Shown here: positions 26,030 through 34,103 of the stretch, piece after piece | How the letters are laid out: the number at the start of each line of letters is the position of its first letter | Numbering within the stretch: the stretch's first letter is position 1 | Source: Acidovorax sp. | Lineage (GTDB): Bacteria > Pseudomonadota > Gammaproteobacteria > Burkholderiales > Burkholderiaceae_C | Length of the DNA: 64,000 nucleotides | NCBI GenBank assembly: GCA_031277855.1 | Contig: JAITLO010000032.1 | Location: forward strand, 124,001-188,000 | Reading direction: 5' to 3' | Notes under the pieces: generated by a model | Seen by the model: the letters and a program-made list of their open reading frames with translations, nothing else | Databases searched by the model: none | Told to the model about the DNA's origin: nothing | Made by a program: the position numbers and the translations under genes

Positions 26030-27055
26030 ATGTTGGATTGGGGTGCGCATTGCAAGCCTGTTCGCCGAATGCTGGCAGCCATGCTATGGATGGCTGCGCT
26101 TTGTCTGCCGCACAGTGGCAACGCGCAAGTCGCCCGCATGGAAGTCACGCCGTTTCCCTCCGTCACGCTCAGCGACCAGCAATTTCTGGTGGGCCGCGAG
26201 GACGGCAAGCCCGTGATCGTGGCCGGAGAGCTTCGCCTGCCAGGGTTTGGCGCAGGCCGGCGCCCTCTGGTGATTTTGCTGCATGGCTCCGGAGGGCCGG
26301 GTTGGGGCATTGCAGACTGGGAGCAGAAGTTTCTCGATATGGGCGTGGCCACTTTTGCGCTCGACAGCTTCACCGGCCGCGGCATTGTGGACACCACCAA
26401 TGACCAGGCCCAGCTCGGTCGCCTGGCACAAACCATGGACGCCTATCGCGCACTGGCCTTGCTGTCCCGCCACCCGCGCATAGACCCCAGCCGCATCATG
26501 CTGGTCGGCTTTTCCCGAGGTGGTCAGAACGCGCTGTACGCCAGCCTCAAGCGCTTCCAGCGCATGCATCTGAGCTCCACCACGCTGCCTTTTGCGGCCT
26601 ATGTCGCCTTCTACCCGGACTGCAGCTATACCTACCGTGACGACGAGGAGCTCACTCCCGCGCCAGTGCGCGTTTTTCATGGCAGTGCGGATACCTTCAG
26701 CCGCGCAAGCAGCTGCCGCGCCTATGTGCAACGGCTGCGTGCCAAGGGCCAGGACATTCAAATCACCGAGTACCCCGGGGCACAGCATGTGTTTGACGCA
26801 CGGATACTGCAGCAGCCTATTGCACTGCCCCAGGCGCAGAGCACACGCAACTGCCAGACCATAGAGGCCGAAGAGGGCAAGCTGGTGAATGCCACCACCC
26901 GCCAACCCTTTAGCTACGCCGACGCCTGCGTCGAGCGCGGGGCCTCCATGGCCTATGACCAGCAGGCTGCCACCGAGGCCGAAAAAGCCGTGCGCCAGCT
27001 GGTCACCGAGGTGCTCAAGCCCCTGAGCCCGGCCCTGCTCAATAAGCTACAGTGA
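26030..27055 (+). CDS. Exported dienelactone hydrolase-like alpha/beta hydrolase
   Basis: 341 residues from the ATG at 26030, with AAAGG upstream; ATG at 26069 is a possible later start. The N-terminus has RR, a hydrophobic core (MLAAMLWMAALCL) and a cleavage-like GNA|Q, so secretion to the periplasm is likely. The fold markers are an oxyanion region LHGSGGPGWG, nucleophile elbow GFSRGGQNA, acid FHGSADTFS and histidine GAQHVFD. The family hydrolyses lactones and esters. No substrate can be deduced. Its 3' end overlaps the convergent oxidoreductase gene by 17 nt. Confidence 0.85.
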   Translation: MLDWGAHCKPVRRMLAAMLWMAALCLPHSGNAQVARMEVTPFPSVTLSDQQFLVGREDGKPVIVAGELRLPGFGAGRRPLVILLHGSGGPGWGIADWEQKFLDMGVATFALDSFTGRGIVDTTNDQAQLGRLAQTMDAYRALALLSRHPRIDPSRIMLVGFSRGGQNALYASLKRFQRMHLSSTTLPFAAYVAFYPDCSYTYRDDEELTPAPVRVFHGSADTFSRASSCRAYVQRLRAKGQDIQITEYPGAQHVFDARILQQPIALPQAQSTRNCQTIEAEEGKLVNATTRQPFSYADACVERGASMAYDQQAATEAEKAVRQLVTEVLKPLSPALLNKLQ

Positions 27056-27698
27056 ACCGGCTGCGCGAGTGCAGATGCTGCTCCAGCGCGTCGACCAGGG
27101 CCACGGCCAGATCCTGGGCCGAGATGTCGCCGGGCTGGCCATCGGCCTGCATCAGCGGCGCGTCCTGACCGGTGCGGTACTGGCCGGTGCGGCCCTTGGA
27201 TTGCGCGGCCGAGCCGCCGTGAAAACCCACGGCAGGGCTCAGCAGCGTCCAGTCCAGGGCGCGCTCGCGTTGCAGCTCGGTATACATATCGCGCGCTGCC
27301 GTGGCACCGGGTTTGATGGCGGCCGGAAAGTCCGGCCCATCCACCAGTTGCTGGCCGTTGACGAACAGGCTGCCTGCACCGCCCACCACCAGATAGCGCT
27401 GCACGCCTGCGGCCTTCACGCCCTGCACAATGGCACGTGAGCCTTGCATGAAGTCGGCATAGATATTCGGGTTGGCCCAGCCTGCGTTGTAGGCGCTGAG
27501 CACGGCATCCGTACCGGTCACGGCCTGCTGCACCTGGGCAGCATCCAGCACATCGGCCTGCACCACCTGGAGCTGCGGCCGGGCGGCCAGCTTGGCCGGG
27601 TCACGCACCAGGGCCACCACCTCATGGCCGCGCGCCAGCAGCTCATCCAGCACCACAGCACCCACAAAACCGGTAGCGCCAATCAATGCAACTTTCAT
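27039..27698 (-). CDS. NAD(P)-binding Rossmann protein (NmrA/YwnB-like SDR)
   Basis: 219 residues from the ATG at 27698, which has AAGGAGTGGAAAA upstream; a start 27 nt earlier is less likely. The N-terminus has the dinucleotide motif VALIGATGFVGAVVLDELLARG. D-VLSAYNAG and YLVVGGAGSL follow in the usual order of atypical SDR proteins that lack the Tyr-x-x-x-Lys pair. Members bind NAD(P)H and act as redox sensors or reductases. The gene is divergent from a LysR regulator 110 bp away, which probably controls it, as seen for many stress-linked SDR/LysR pairs. Confidence 0.9.
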   Translation of the reverse strand: MKVALIGATGFVGAVVLDELLARGHEVVALVRDPAKLAARPQLQVVQADVLDAAQVQQAVTGTDAVLSAYNAGWANPNIYADFMQGSRAIVQGVKAAGVQRYLVVGGAGSLFVNGQQLVDGPDFPAAIKPGATAARDMYTELQRERALDWTLLSPAVGFHGGSAAQSKGRTGQYRTGQDAPLMQADGQPGDISAQDLAVALVDALEQHLHSRSRFTVAY

Positions 27699-27808
27699 TT
27701 TTTCCACTCCTTGTATGAACAACAAGGCTGAAGATTACGCCGCAGCGCTACGGAGAAAAACCCTTTGCCGCCACCATGACTTTGAAGCTGTACTTCAAAA
27801 TAGCGGCC

Positions 27809-28750
27809 ATGGAAGACCTCAAACGCATGGCCATCTTTGCCACCGTGGTGCAGCAAGGCTCGATGAGCGCGGCGGCACGCCTGCTGGACATGAGCCCCTC
27901 GGCCGTCAGCCAGCACATGCGCCAGCTGGAGCGCAGCGCCGGTGTCAGCCTGCTGCACCGCTCCACCCGCCAGCTGACACTGACCGATGCCGGCCAGCGC
28001 TACTACACCCAATGCGCCGCGCTGTGCGAGGCTGCCCGCCGCGCCCAGGCTGAGCTGGCAGCCGAGCGCCAGCAACCCAGTGGCGAGCTGCGCCTGTCCG
28101 CCCCCTTGGGCTTTGCCAACCATGCTGCACCGGCGCTGGGTGCATGGCTGGGCCAGCACCCGCAGCTGCGCTTGCGGCTGCTGGTGGACGATGCACCCAT
28201 TGACCTCATCCAGGCCCGCGTGGACCTGGCCCTGCGCTTTGGCAACCAGGCCGACTCCAGCTGGGTGGCACGCCACCTGGGCGCCTCGCCCACCGTGCTC
28301 TGCGCCAGCCCCCAATGGCTTGCGGCCTGGAACCAGCAGGCCGGCCGCCCATTGCAGGCCCTGCCCGCACACCCCAGCGAACTCGCCACGGCCGAATGGC
28401 TGCAGCAAAGCCATGCCGAGCACCCGCAGCTGAACGAGGAATGGCGCCATGAGGCCAGCGGCGAGCGCTTTGCCCTGCAGGCCCTGCCGCGCATGGTCAG
28501 CAACCACCGCGGCACGGTGCAGCATTTGTGCGAAGCCGGCCTGGGCCTGGCCCCTTTGAGCTTGCTGGACGTGGTGCAGCCGCTGCGCGAAGGCCGGCTA
28601 CTGCGCCTGCTGCCCGACTGGGATATGGGCCTGCTCGACCTCTGGGCCGTCACCCCCGAGCGCGACGCCCTGCCAGCCAAGGTCAGGCAGGCAGTAGATG
28701 TGCTGCGAGCCTACTTTGCGCAGTTGCCTGGAGTACAACCCCGCAGTTGA
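27809..28750 (+). CDS. LysR-type regulator divergent from the NAD(P)-binding protein gene
   Basis: 313 residues from the ATG at 27809 (MEDLKRMAIFATVVQQGSMS); an upstream ATG at 27776 adds 11 residues without a better ribosome site. The HTH is at 15-60 (SAAARLLDMSPSAVSQHMRQ) and the ligand domain at about 85-300. The domain pattern is that of the CrgA/PP-type LysR group. It probably controls the divergent SDR gene. A 15-bp-stem hairpin lies about 95 nt downstream. Confidence 0.93.
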   Translation: MEDLKRMAIFATVVQQGSMSAAARLLDMSPSAVSQHMRQLERSAGVSLLHRSTRQLTLTDAGQRYYTQCAALCEAARRAQAELAAERQQPSGELRLSAPLGFANHAAPALGAWLGQHPQLRLRLLVDDAPIDLIQARVDLALRFGNQADSSWVARHLGASPTVLCASPQWLAAWNQQAGRPLQALPAHPSELATAEWLQQSHAEHPQLNEEWRHEASGERFALQALPRMVSNHRGTVQHLCEAGLGLAPLSLLDVVQPLREGRLLRLLPDWDMGLLDLWAVTPERDALPAKVRQAVDVLRAYFAQLPGVQPRS

Positions 28751-28845
28751 GCCACGCCTTGTGCCTGAATAGGTGTGGAAGGCAAACAGGTGCTGGGCTT
28801 GCCATGGGGGAGATGGATTGATGGGTAGCAGGCACTACAAAAAAC

Positions 28846-28883
28846 ACAAGGGATCTACGCTTCTTCAGGCGTAAATCCCTTGT
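28846..28883. terminator. Bidirectional hairpin between LysR and maleate isomerase genes, part of a dispersed repeat
   Basis: Arms ACAAGGGATCTACGC and GCGTAAATCCCTTGT (one mismatch) around an 8-nt loop, preceded by an A-run and followed by TCTGC. The ACAAGGG...CCCTTGTTCT frame recurs at 33819-33858, so it is probably a repeat used as a terminator for both convergent genes. Confidence 0.75.
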
Positions 28884-28971
28884 TCTGCATGCGACAGGCG
28901 CTATCAAGTTTTCAAACCATCATCCGCTGCACACCTTGCGTGTCAGCGTTCAGCGCCGGCACTGCCAGCAT

Positions 28972-29724
28972 TCAGTAGCGGCCACTCAACAGCGAACCAA
29001 AACCGGGGGCGTAGGTTTTCAGACCCAGCTTTTTGAGCATCATGTAAGTCGTGGCCACGGAAGAGGAAATGACAGGCAGGCCCAGCCGGTCTTCAATCGG
29101 CTGGATCGAACCCAGCGACGGCATCTGCACGCAGGCGGAAGCCACCACTGCATCCACCCCCTGGGTGTTGAGCTTGCGGGTGATCTCGATAGGCGCCATG
29201 GTGTCCTGACGGCCGACTTCCAGGTTGTCGGCGATCTCCAGCGAAATGCTGTCCACCACCTCGATGCCTTCGTTCTCGATGTAGTCGATTACCAGCGCCG
29301 TCAGCGGTTTCATATAGGGTGCCAGCAGCGAGACCTTCTTGGCTCCGATGGCCTTCAGCCCATCCACCAATGCGCCAGCACTGGTCACCACTGGCGCAGG
29401 ACCACCGGTTTCCAGGGTGCGGCGCTGCAAGCGCTCTTCGGCCACGCGATGGTAGCCCCGGCCCATGCTCATGATGGCGACGAGGCAGGCATAGCCCAAC
29501 ACATCCACACGGGCGTCGGCCAGCTCGATGGCGCAGCGGTCGGAGTCCGCATCCATGGCGGCCAGCTCTTCCTTGGTCACCTTCTGCATGCGCATACGGC
29601 TGGAATGGAAGGTAAAGCGCTCAGGCTCCACCTGTTGGCGCTGCCACAGCATCTGTGGGATTTCCGTCTCCATCGTGGTGTTGGAGCTGGGAACGATTTG
29701 TCCAATACGGTAGTTTTTCTGCAT
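28972..29724 (-). CDS. maiA: Maleate cis-trans isomerase
   Basis: 250 residues of the Asp/Glu racemase superfamily. The N-terminus RIGQIVPSSNTTMETEIP and PERFTFHSSRMRM match maleate isomerases such as NicE. The two catalytic cysteines are in GYACLVAIMSMG (about residue 80) and ASACVQMPSLG (about residue 197). The enzyme converts maleate to fumarate through a cysteine adduct, the last step of nicotinate and some aromatic pathways. No other nicotinate genes are here. A Bug-type binding protein gene lies 1 nt upstream, so the likely role is use of maleate taken up from outside. Confidence 0.95.
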   Translation of the reverse strand: MQKNYRIGQIVPSSNTTMETEIPQMLWQRQQVEPERFTFHSSRMRMQKVTKEELAAMDADSDRCAIELADARVDVLGYACLVAIMSMGRGYHRVAEERLQRRTLETGGPAPVVTSAGALVDGLKAIGAKKVSLLAPYMKPLTALVIDYIENEGIEVVDSISLEIADNLEVGRQDTMAPIEITRKLNTQGVDAVVASACVQMPSLGSIQPIEDRLGLPVISSSVATTYMMLKKLGLKTYAPGFGSLLSGRY

Positions 29725-29725
29725 T

Positions 29726-30703
29726 TCAGTCCACGCTAATTTTGTTGTCTTGAATGATTCGGCTCCAGTGGGCCGTGTCGGCTTTCACCAGGGCTCCCAG
29801 CTCGCGCGGCGACATCACCAGGGGCTCGATGCCCTGCAATTCCGCGCGCTGTTTGACAGCGGGAGATTCGAGGGCGGTCGTGACGGCGGCCGCTATCTTC
29901 TGCACCACGTCGTTGGGAGTACCCGCCGGGGCAAACAGCGCCACCCAAGCCTCGGGCTGGAAATCTGGCAGACCGGCTTCGGCCGTGGTTGGCACATCGG
30001 GCAGCATGGGGTGGCGGGTCTTGCTCGTCACCGCCAGCGCACGCAGCTTGCCGGTTTGCGCATGCGGCCCCACAGAGGGCGGCGTGCTCATGAACAGCTG
30101 CACCTGGCCGCCCAACACATCCTGCATGGCAGGGCCCGAGCCCTTGTAGGGCACATGCACCAGCTGGGTCTTCGTCATCTGCGCAAACAGTGCCGTGCCC
30201 ACGTGCGACAGTGAACCCGCCCCCTGCGAGGCGTAATTGATGGTGCCGGGGTTTTTCTTTGCATAGCTGATGAACTCAGCCAGGTTCTTCGCCGGCAAAG
30301 AGGGATGCACAGCAATCACGTTGGCCGCTTTCACCAACATGGCCACCGGCACCAGGTCGTTTTGCGACCAGCCCGGTTTCTTGAACAAGCTGGGGTTACC
30401 CACGTGGTAGGCCGAGTACGAGGCCAGCAACGTATAGCCATCCTTGGGTGCACGCGAGACGGTCTGGTAGGCAATGTTGCCGCTGGCACCGCCGCGGTTT
30501 TCCACCACGACTGCCTGGCCCAAGGTCTTGGTCAGCGAGTCCGAGACAAGGCGCGCGGCCGCGTCCACCACCCCTCCGGGTGGGTTGGGAACCACCAGGG
30601 TGATGGCCTTGGAGGGGTAGTCACTCGCAGCCGCGCCACCGATCCCCGCCACCGCGATGGCCACGCTCCCGGCCAACTTGCTCAAAAAGATTTTTCTGTT
30701 CAT
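29726..30703 (-). CDS. Bug/TctC family substrate-binding protein, cotranscribed with maleate isomerase
   Basis: 325 residues. A signal peptide with a basic start (MNRKIFLSKLAGS), a hydrophobic core and AAAS cleavage near residue 26. Bug motifs DYPSKAITLVVPNPPGGVVD, VENRGGASGNIAY, VPYKGSGPAMQDVLGGQVQL and LPDVPTTAEAGLP are present. It is a periplasmic receptor for a carboxylate; next to maleate isomerase, maleate is the best guess. There are no TctA/TctB genes near, so it must borrow a membrane partner. The stop lies 1 nt before the isomerase start. A LysR gene is divergent. Confidence 0.92.
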   Translation of the reverse strand: MNRKIFLSKLAGSVAIAVAGIGGAAASDYPSKAITLVVPNPPGGVVDAAARLVSDSLTKTLGQAVVVENRGGASGNIAYQTVSRAPKDGYTLLASYSAYHVGNPSLFKKPGWSQNDLVPVAMLVKAANVIAVHPSLPAKNLAEFISYAKKNPGTINYASQGAGSLSHVGTALFAQMTKTQLVHVPYKGSGPAMQDVLGGQVQLFMSTPPSVGPHAQTGKLRALAVTSKTRHPMLPDVPTTAEAGLPDFQPEAWVALFAPAGTPNDVVQKIAAAVTTALESPAVKQRAELQGIEPLVMSPRELGALVKADTAHWSRIIQDNKISVD

Positions 30704-30770
30704 TGCTTGTCTCCATAGTCTTCATTTCTGTGCGGAACGCGGCTATTCTTCCTCAATCTTTTCTTCTTAT

Positions 30771-30808
30771 TTAACGTATTTACTCAACCATCATTCGGTT
30801 TTAGTTAA
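30771..30808. promoter_or_regulatory. Candidate LysR operator in the maleate locus
   Basis: Arms TTAAC (30771-30775) and GTTAA (30804-30808), with an inner AACC...GGTT pair, lie between the divergent Bug and LysR genes, just upstream of the LysR start. The region is A/T-rich. Weak evidence from symmetry and place only. Confidence 0.35.
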
Positions 30809-30817
30809 GCAAAAAAA

Positions 30818-31726
30818 ATGATCCATCTGCACAAAACCGACCCTGTCTCCCTGCAGCTTTTTGTCACGGCCGCCGACGCTGGCAGCCTCACCGCAGCAGC
30901 GCAAAACAACGGCATCTCGCTGGCTGCTGCCAGCAAGCGCATCGCGGATCTCGAGCATCACCTGGAGGTGAAGCTGCTGGTGCGCAGCAAAAGCGGTGTG
31001 GTTCCCACGGCCGCAGGACAAAGCCTGTACCAGCATGCGCTGCAGGTGCTGGCACGCATGGAACAACTGGTGCTTTCCATGAAAGACTTTGAAAGCGGTG
31101 CCACCGGCCAGCTGCGGCTGGCCGCCAATACCAGTGCACTGGCCGGTTTTCTGCCCGATGTGCTCGCGCACTACAACAAGCTGTACCCCGGCATTTCGCT
31201 GGATGTGGAAGACATGCTCAGCGAGGAGGCCGTGCGCGCCGTAGAGACGGGGGTGGTGGAGCTGGGCATCATTGGAGAGAACACGGTGATGGGCACTTTG
31301 GAGCGCATCGTCTGTGACGAGGACGAGCTGGTTTTTCTGCTGCCCGCCCACCACCCACTGGCCAGGCACGCCAGCATCGACATCAGCGACGCGTTGCAAT
31401 TCAACTTTGTGGCGCTGGCGCGCTCCAGCTCACTCAGCCGGCTGATAGGCACCCAAGCACAGCTGCTGAACATGCCTTGGAAAATCGTGATCCAGGTGCG
31501 CAGTTTTGAGTGCGTCTGCCGCATGGTGGCCGCTGGCCTGGGCATGGCCGTCGTCCCCTCGAAAGTGGTTCGCAGCTTGGTACAGGATGCGCATGTGGCC
31601 GTGCGCCCACTACGCGGGCTGGCACTGCGCCGCCGGCTGGTCATGGCCATGCGCAACCAGGACAGCATCTCACTTCCTGCGCGCAAATTTGTGGATCTGG
31701 CACTTCAAAAAATAGAGCACAAATAG
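30818..31726 (+). CDS. LysR-type regulator of the maleate locus
   Basis: 302 residues. HTH at 10-60 (GSLTAAAQNNGISLAAASKR, then IADLEHHLEVKLLVRSKSG), ligand domain to about 295. The ATG at 30818 follows an A-run and has no strong ribosome site, which is unusual in this window. It is divergent from the Bug/maleate isomerase pair with 114 bp between, so it is probably their regulator with maleate or a related acid as effector. An AATAGAGCACAAATAGC sequence around the stop codon resembles the dispersed repeats. Confidence 0.92.
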   Translation: MIHLHKTDPVSLQLFVTAADAGSLTAAAQNNGISLAAASKRIADLEHHLEVKLLVRSKSGVVPTAAGQSLYQHALQVLARMEQLVLSMKDFESGATGQLRLAANTSALAGFLPDVLAHYNKLYPGISLDVEDMLSEEAVRAVETGVVELGIIGENTVMGTLERIVCDEDELVFLLPAHHPLARHASIDISDALQFNFVALARSSSLSRLIGTQAQLLNMPWKIVIQVRSFECVCRMVAAGLGMAVVPSKVVRSLVQDAHVAVRPLRGLALRRRLVMAMRNQDSISLPARKFVDLALQKIEHK

Positions 31727-31807
31727 CAACCCACACAGGCACTAGCAAGCGGACGGATTCAACCGGTCGTCGCAACACCCAGGCACGCTTGAGCCGATCG
31801 ACCCCGA

Positions 31808-33046
31808 TTAGCCCCCTATACGCCACCACAAATAAACCGCCACCATGGCCAGCGTGCACAGCGTGACCGGAATACCCAAAGCAGCATGCTGGCGCCAGCC
31901 AATCACCACGCCCTGGCGGCGCGCTGCATCCACCACGATGATGTTGGCAATGCTGCCTACGATAAAGAGATTCCCGGCAAAGGTGCTGACCAGGGCCAGC
32001 AGCGTGCCTGCCATGGGGTGCTGGGCCACGGGCAGCAACAGCATCACCGCTGGCACATTGGAGACCAGGTTGGACAGCACAAACACCGCTGCAAACAGCG
32101 TGGATGGCTGCTCCAGCTGCACGCCATGGGCAGCGGCGGCCGCCACCCAACGCGCAGGCTCGCCCGTGCGTTCCAGGGCTGCGTTCACCACGAACAGGCC
32201 CACGAACAACACCAGCAATTGCCAATCCACCAAGCCCAGCACGCGGCTGGAGTGCAGGCGGCGGCTGAGCAGCAGCAAGCCCGCCCCCACCAGGGCCACG
32301 ACCTCATGCGGCCAGGGGCTGAACAAAAACGCCAGCAGCACGGCCAGTGCCACGCCCAGGCCCTTGGCGGTTTGCCAGCGCTGTAGTGGCTGTAATGGCT
32401 GGGTCATGCCCTCCTGTGGCACGACCCCGCTGCGCTGCTCCAGCTGCCAATGCCCACGTGCACCCAGCACCACCAACGCCCAGGTCAGCGCCAGGCCCAG
32501 CAACACGGGCAGGGCCGCGTCGACGGCATAGCCCACAAAGGACATGGCCAGCGACTGGCCAATCAACATATTCTGCGGATTGCCTATCAGCGTGGCGGCC
32601 GAGCCGATATTGGCCGCACAGGCCAGGGCCAAGGCAAAGGGCAGCGGGTTCAAACCTCGGCGCAGACAGGCTTGCACCAGCACTGGTGCCACGGCCAGGC
32701 ACACCACATCGTTGCTGAACACCGCAGACAACAGGCCCACTGCGGCAATCAGCACCGCCAGCAGCAGCGGTGGGCTCACGTTCAGGCCCGCCACGCGCAG
32801 TGTGACCCAGTCGTAAAAGCCGCCCAGCTGCATCTGGGCCGACATGATCATGAAGGCAAACAACAGCAGCACCGTGGGCAGGTGCACTGCGCGCGCGGCC
32901 TCTTCCACCGTCAGCGCGCCGCCGGCCACCACGGCAATCGCGCCCAGCAAGGCCACGCCGGTGCGGTCGAGTTGCAGAAAAGGCAGACCGCCCAGCACCA
33001 TGCCCACGTACACCAAGCCAAAGACAAGCAGCACAAAAGTAGTCAT
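31808..33046 (-). CDS. ArsB/NhaD (citrate transporter-like) anion permease
   Basis: 412 residues with about eleven hydrophobic helices. Family markers are LLLFAFMIMSAQMQLGG, the first re-entrant part FSNDVVCLAVAPVLV, and NIGSAATLIGNPQNMLIG. The second repeat has VLSNLVSNVPAVMLLL and FAGNLFIVGSIANIIV. Members exchange inorganic anions, dicarboxylates or Na+/H+. The family is the ion-transporter superfamily type shared by SLC13, ArsB and NhaD. Which substrate applies is not clear. The gene is convergent with the LysR gene and has no operon partner. Confidence 0.88.
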   Translation of the reverse strand: MTTFVLLVFGLVYVGMVLGGLPFLQLDRTGVALLGAIAVVAGGALTVEEAARAVHLPTVLLLFAFMIMSAQMQLGGFYDWVTLRVAGLNVSPPLLLAVLIAAVGLLSAVFSNDVVCLAVAPVLVQACLRRGLNPLPFALALACAANIGSAATLIGNPQNMLIGQSLAMSFVGYAVDAALPVLLGLALTWALVVLGARGHWQLEQRSGVVPQEGMTQPLQPLQRWQTAKGLGVALAVLLAFLFSPWPHEVVALVGAGLLLLSRRLHSSRVLGLVDWQLLVLFVGLFVVNAALERTGEPARWVAAAAAHGVQLEQPSTLFAAVFVLSNLVSNVPAVMLLLPVAQHPMAGTLLALVSTFAGNLFIVGSIANIIVVDAARRQGVVIGWRQHAALGIPVTLCTLAMVAVYLWWRIGG

Positions 33047-33283
33047 AAAAAACGGGGGCTGGAGTGGGTGAATCGTTTGGAGGTGGTGCTGGTATTCCAG
33101 CCGGGTGCCAGGCTGCGCAGGCCCGCTCCGGCAGACATTTCAAGAGCGGTCTCTCGTTTTGCGAGCATGTTCTCTTATTCCAGAGCAGCGCCTGCAGATG
33201 GCCGCAGCAATTGCAACAGATTTCACCTTACATCGATGGGATTGCAAGCACAGTGTGCTCTTGTTTTTACAGATACTGCGGCC

Positions 33284-33814
33284 ATGCGCTACATCGTCAT
33301 CGGCACCAGCGGGGCCGGAAAATCCACTTTCGCCCAAGGCCTGGCCCAGACTCTGAGCTGTGTGCATATCGAGCTGGATACGCTGTATTGGGGGCCGCAC
33401 TGGCAGGCCGTGCCCACGGCAGATTTTCTGGCTGGAATAGAGCAAGCCACCCAGGGCCCGCACTGGGTGTCCGACGGCAACTACAGCGCAGCGCGCGATC
33501 TGCTGTGGGGGCGGGGCACGCACATCATCTGGCTCAACTACGGCCGGGCCACGGTGTTCACACGGGTGCTGTGGCGCACCCTGAGCCGGGCGCTGCGGCG
33601 CACGCCGCTGTTCCACGGCAACCGCGAATCGCTGCACAACGCGTTCTTCTCGCGCGACTCCATTTTGCTGTGGTCGCTGACCAGTTTCTCCCGCAATCGC
33701 GAGAAGTACACGCTGCTGCGCCAGGGCCCGGAGTACGCCCATCTGCAGTGGACGGAGTTCACCCACCCGCGCCAGGCAGCGGCCTGGCTGGCGGCCCACA
33801 AACCGGCGGTTTGA
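33284..33814 (+). CDS. Small P-loop kinase (adenylate kinase/topology-modulation FlaR-like)
   Basis: 176 residues from the ATG at 33284; the frame is open far upstream but only this start gives an N-terminus right before the P-loop. Walker A is GTSGAGKST at 7-15. HIELDTLYWGPHW follows, a pattern found in FlaR/AAA-18 type nucleotide kinases, then WVSDGNYSAARDLLW and IIWLNYGRATVFTRVLWRTL. The protein should bind ATP and phosphorylate a small substrate; the family's natural substrate is unknown. A hairpin terminator starts 5 nt after the stop. Confidence 0.85.
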   Translation: MRYIVIGTSGAGKSTFAQGLAQTLSCVHIELDTLYWGPHWQAVPTADFLAGIEQATQGPHWVSDGNYSAARDLLWGRGTHIIWLNYGRATVFTRVLWRTLSRALRRTPLFHGNRESLHNAFFSRDSILLWSLTSFSRNREKYTLLRQGPEYAHLQWTEFTHPRQAAAWLAAHKPAV

Positions 33815-33818
33815 AAGC

Positions 33819-33855
33819 ACAAGGGCTTGCAGCCATATCGACCACAAGCCCTTGT
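33819..33855. terminator. Hairpin after the P-loop kinase gene, same repeat family as 28846-28883
   Basis: Perfect 11-bp arms ACAAGGGCTTG and CAAGCCCTTGT followed by TCTACCTGC. The outer part ACAAGGG...CCCTTGTTCT matches the hairpin at 28846-28883. Confidence 0.75.
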
Positions 33856-34033
33856 TCTACCTGCATCAGCAGCTCTCAAATCAGATACTCCAATGCCAGC
33901 CGGAAAACTGGCGTACCTCCGAGCCAGACTCCTGGAGCCAGCATGCCGTGCCCACAGACATGGCTGACTCAACACCGACTCCCACACCAGCCCCAGGCGC
34001 ATAAGACCAGCACACCCTACACAAGGGCACCGC

Positions 34034-34099
34034 GCAAGGGCCGCCGCGCCGGTGCCGTCCCCCTAGGGGGAAGGCGCCGCAGGCGACTCAGGGGGGAGC
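34034..34099 (+). repeat. Dispersed GC-rich repeat, copy 1 (pairs with 51256-51324)
   Basis: GCAAGGGCCGCC, then GTCCCCCTAGGGGGAAGGCG, then GCGACTCAGGGGGG. The same three blocks in the same order occur at 51256-51324. The middle block is a C5/G5 hairpin. It ends 4 nt before the PPK2 stop codon (reverse strand). Confidence 0.8.
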
Positions 34100-34103
34100 A
34101 CAG

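Noticed and set aside
25888-26032. Reverse-strand open frame of 46-48 codons with a hydrophobic end (AAEALACIGYVLCIGMAT), possible small membrane protein or relic of a permease gene
   Set aside because: It overlaps the start of the exported hydrolase gene, has no ribosome site that I can see, and no family resemblance. It could be a gene relic but I cannot support it.
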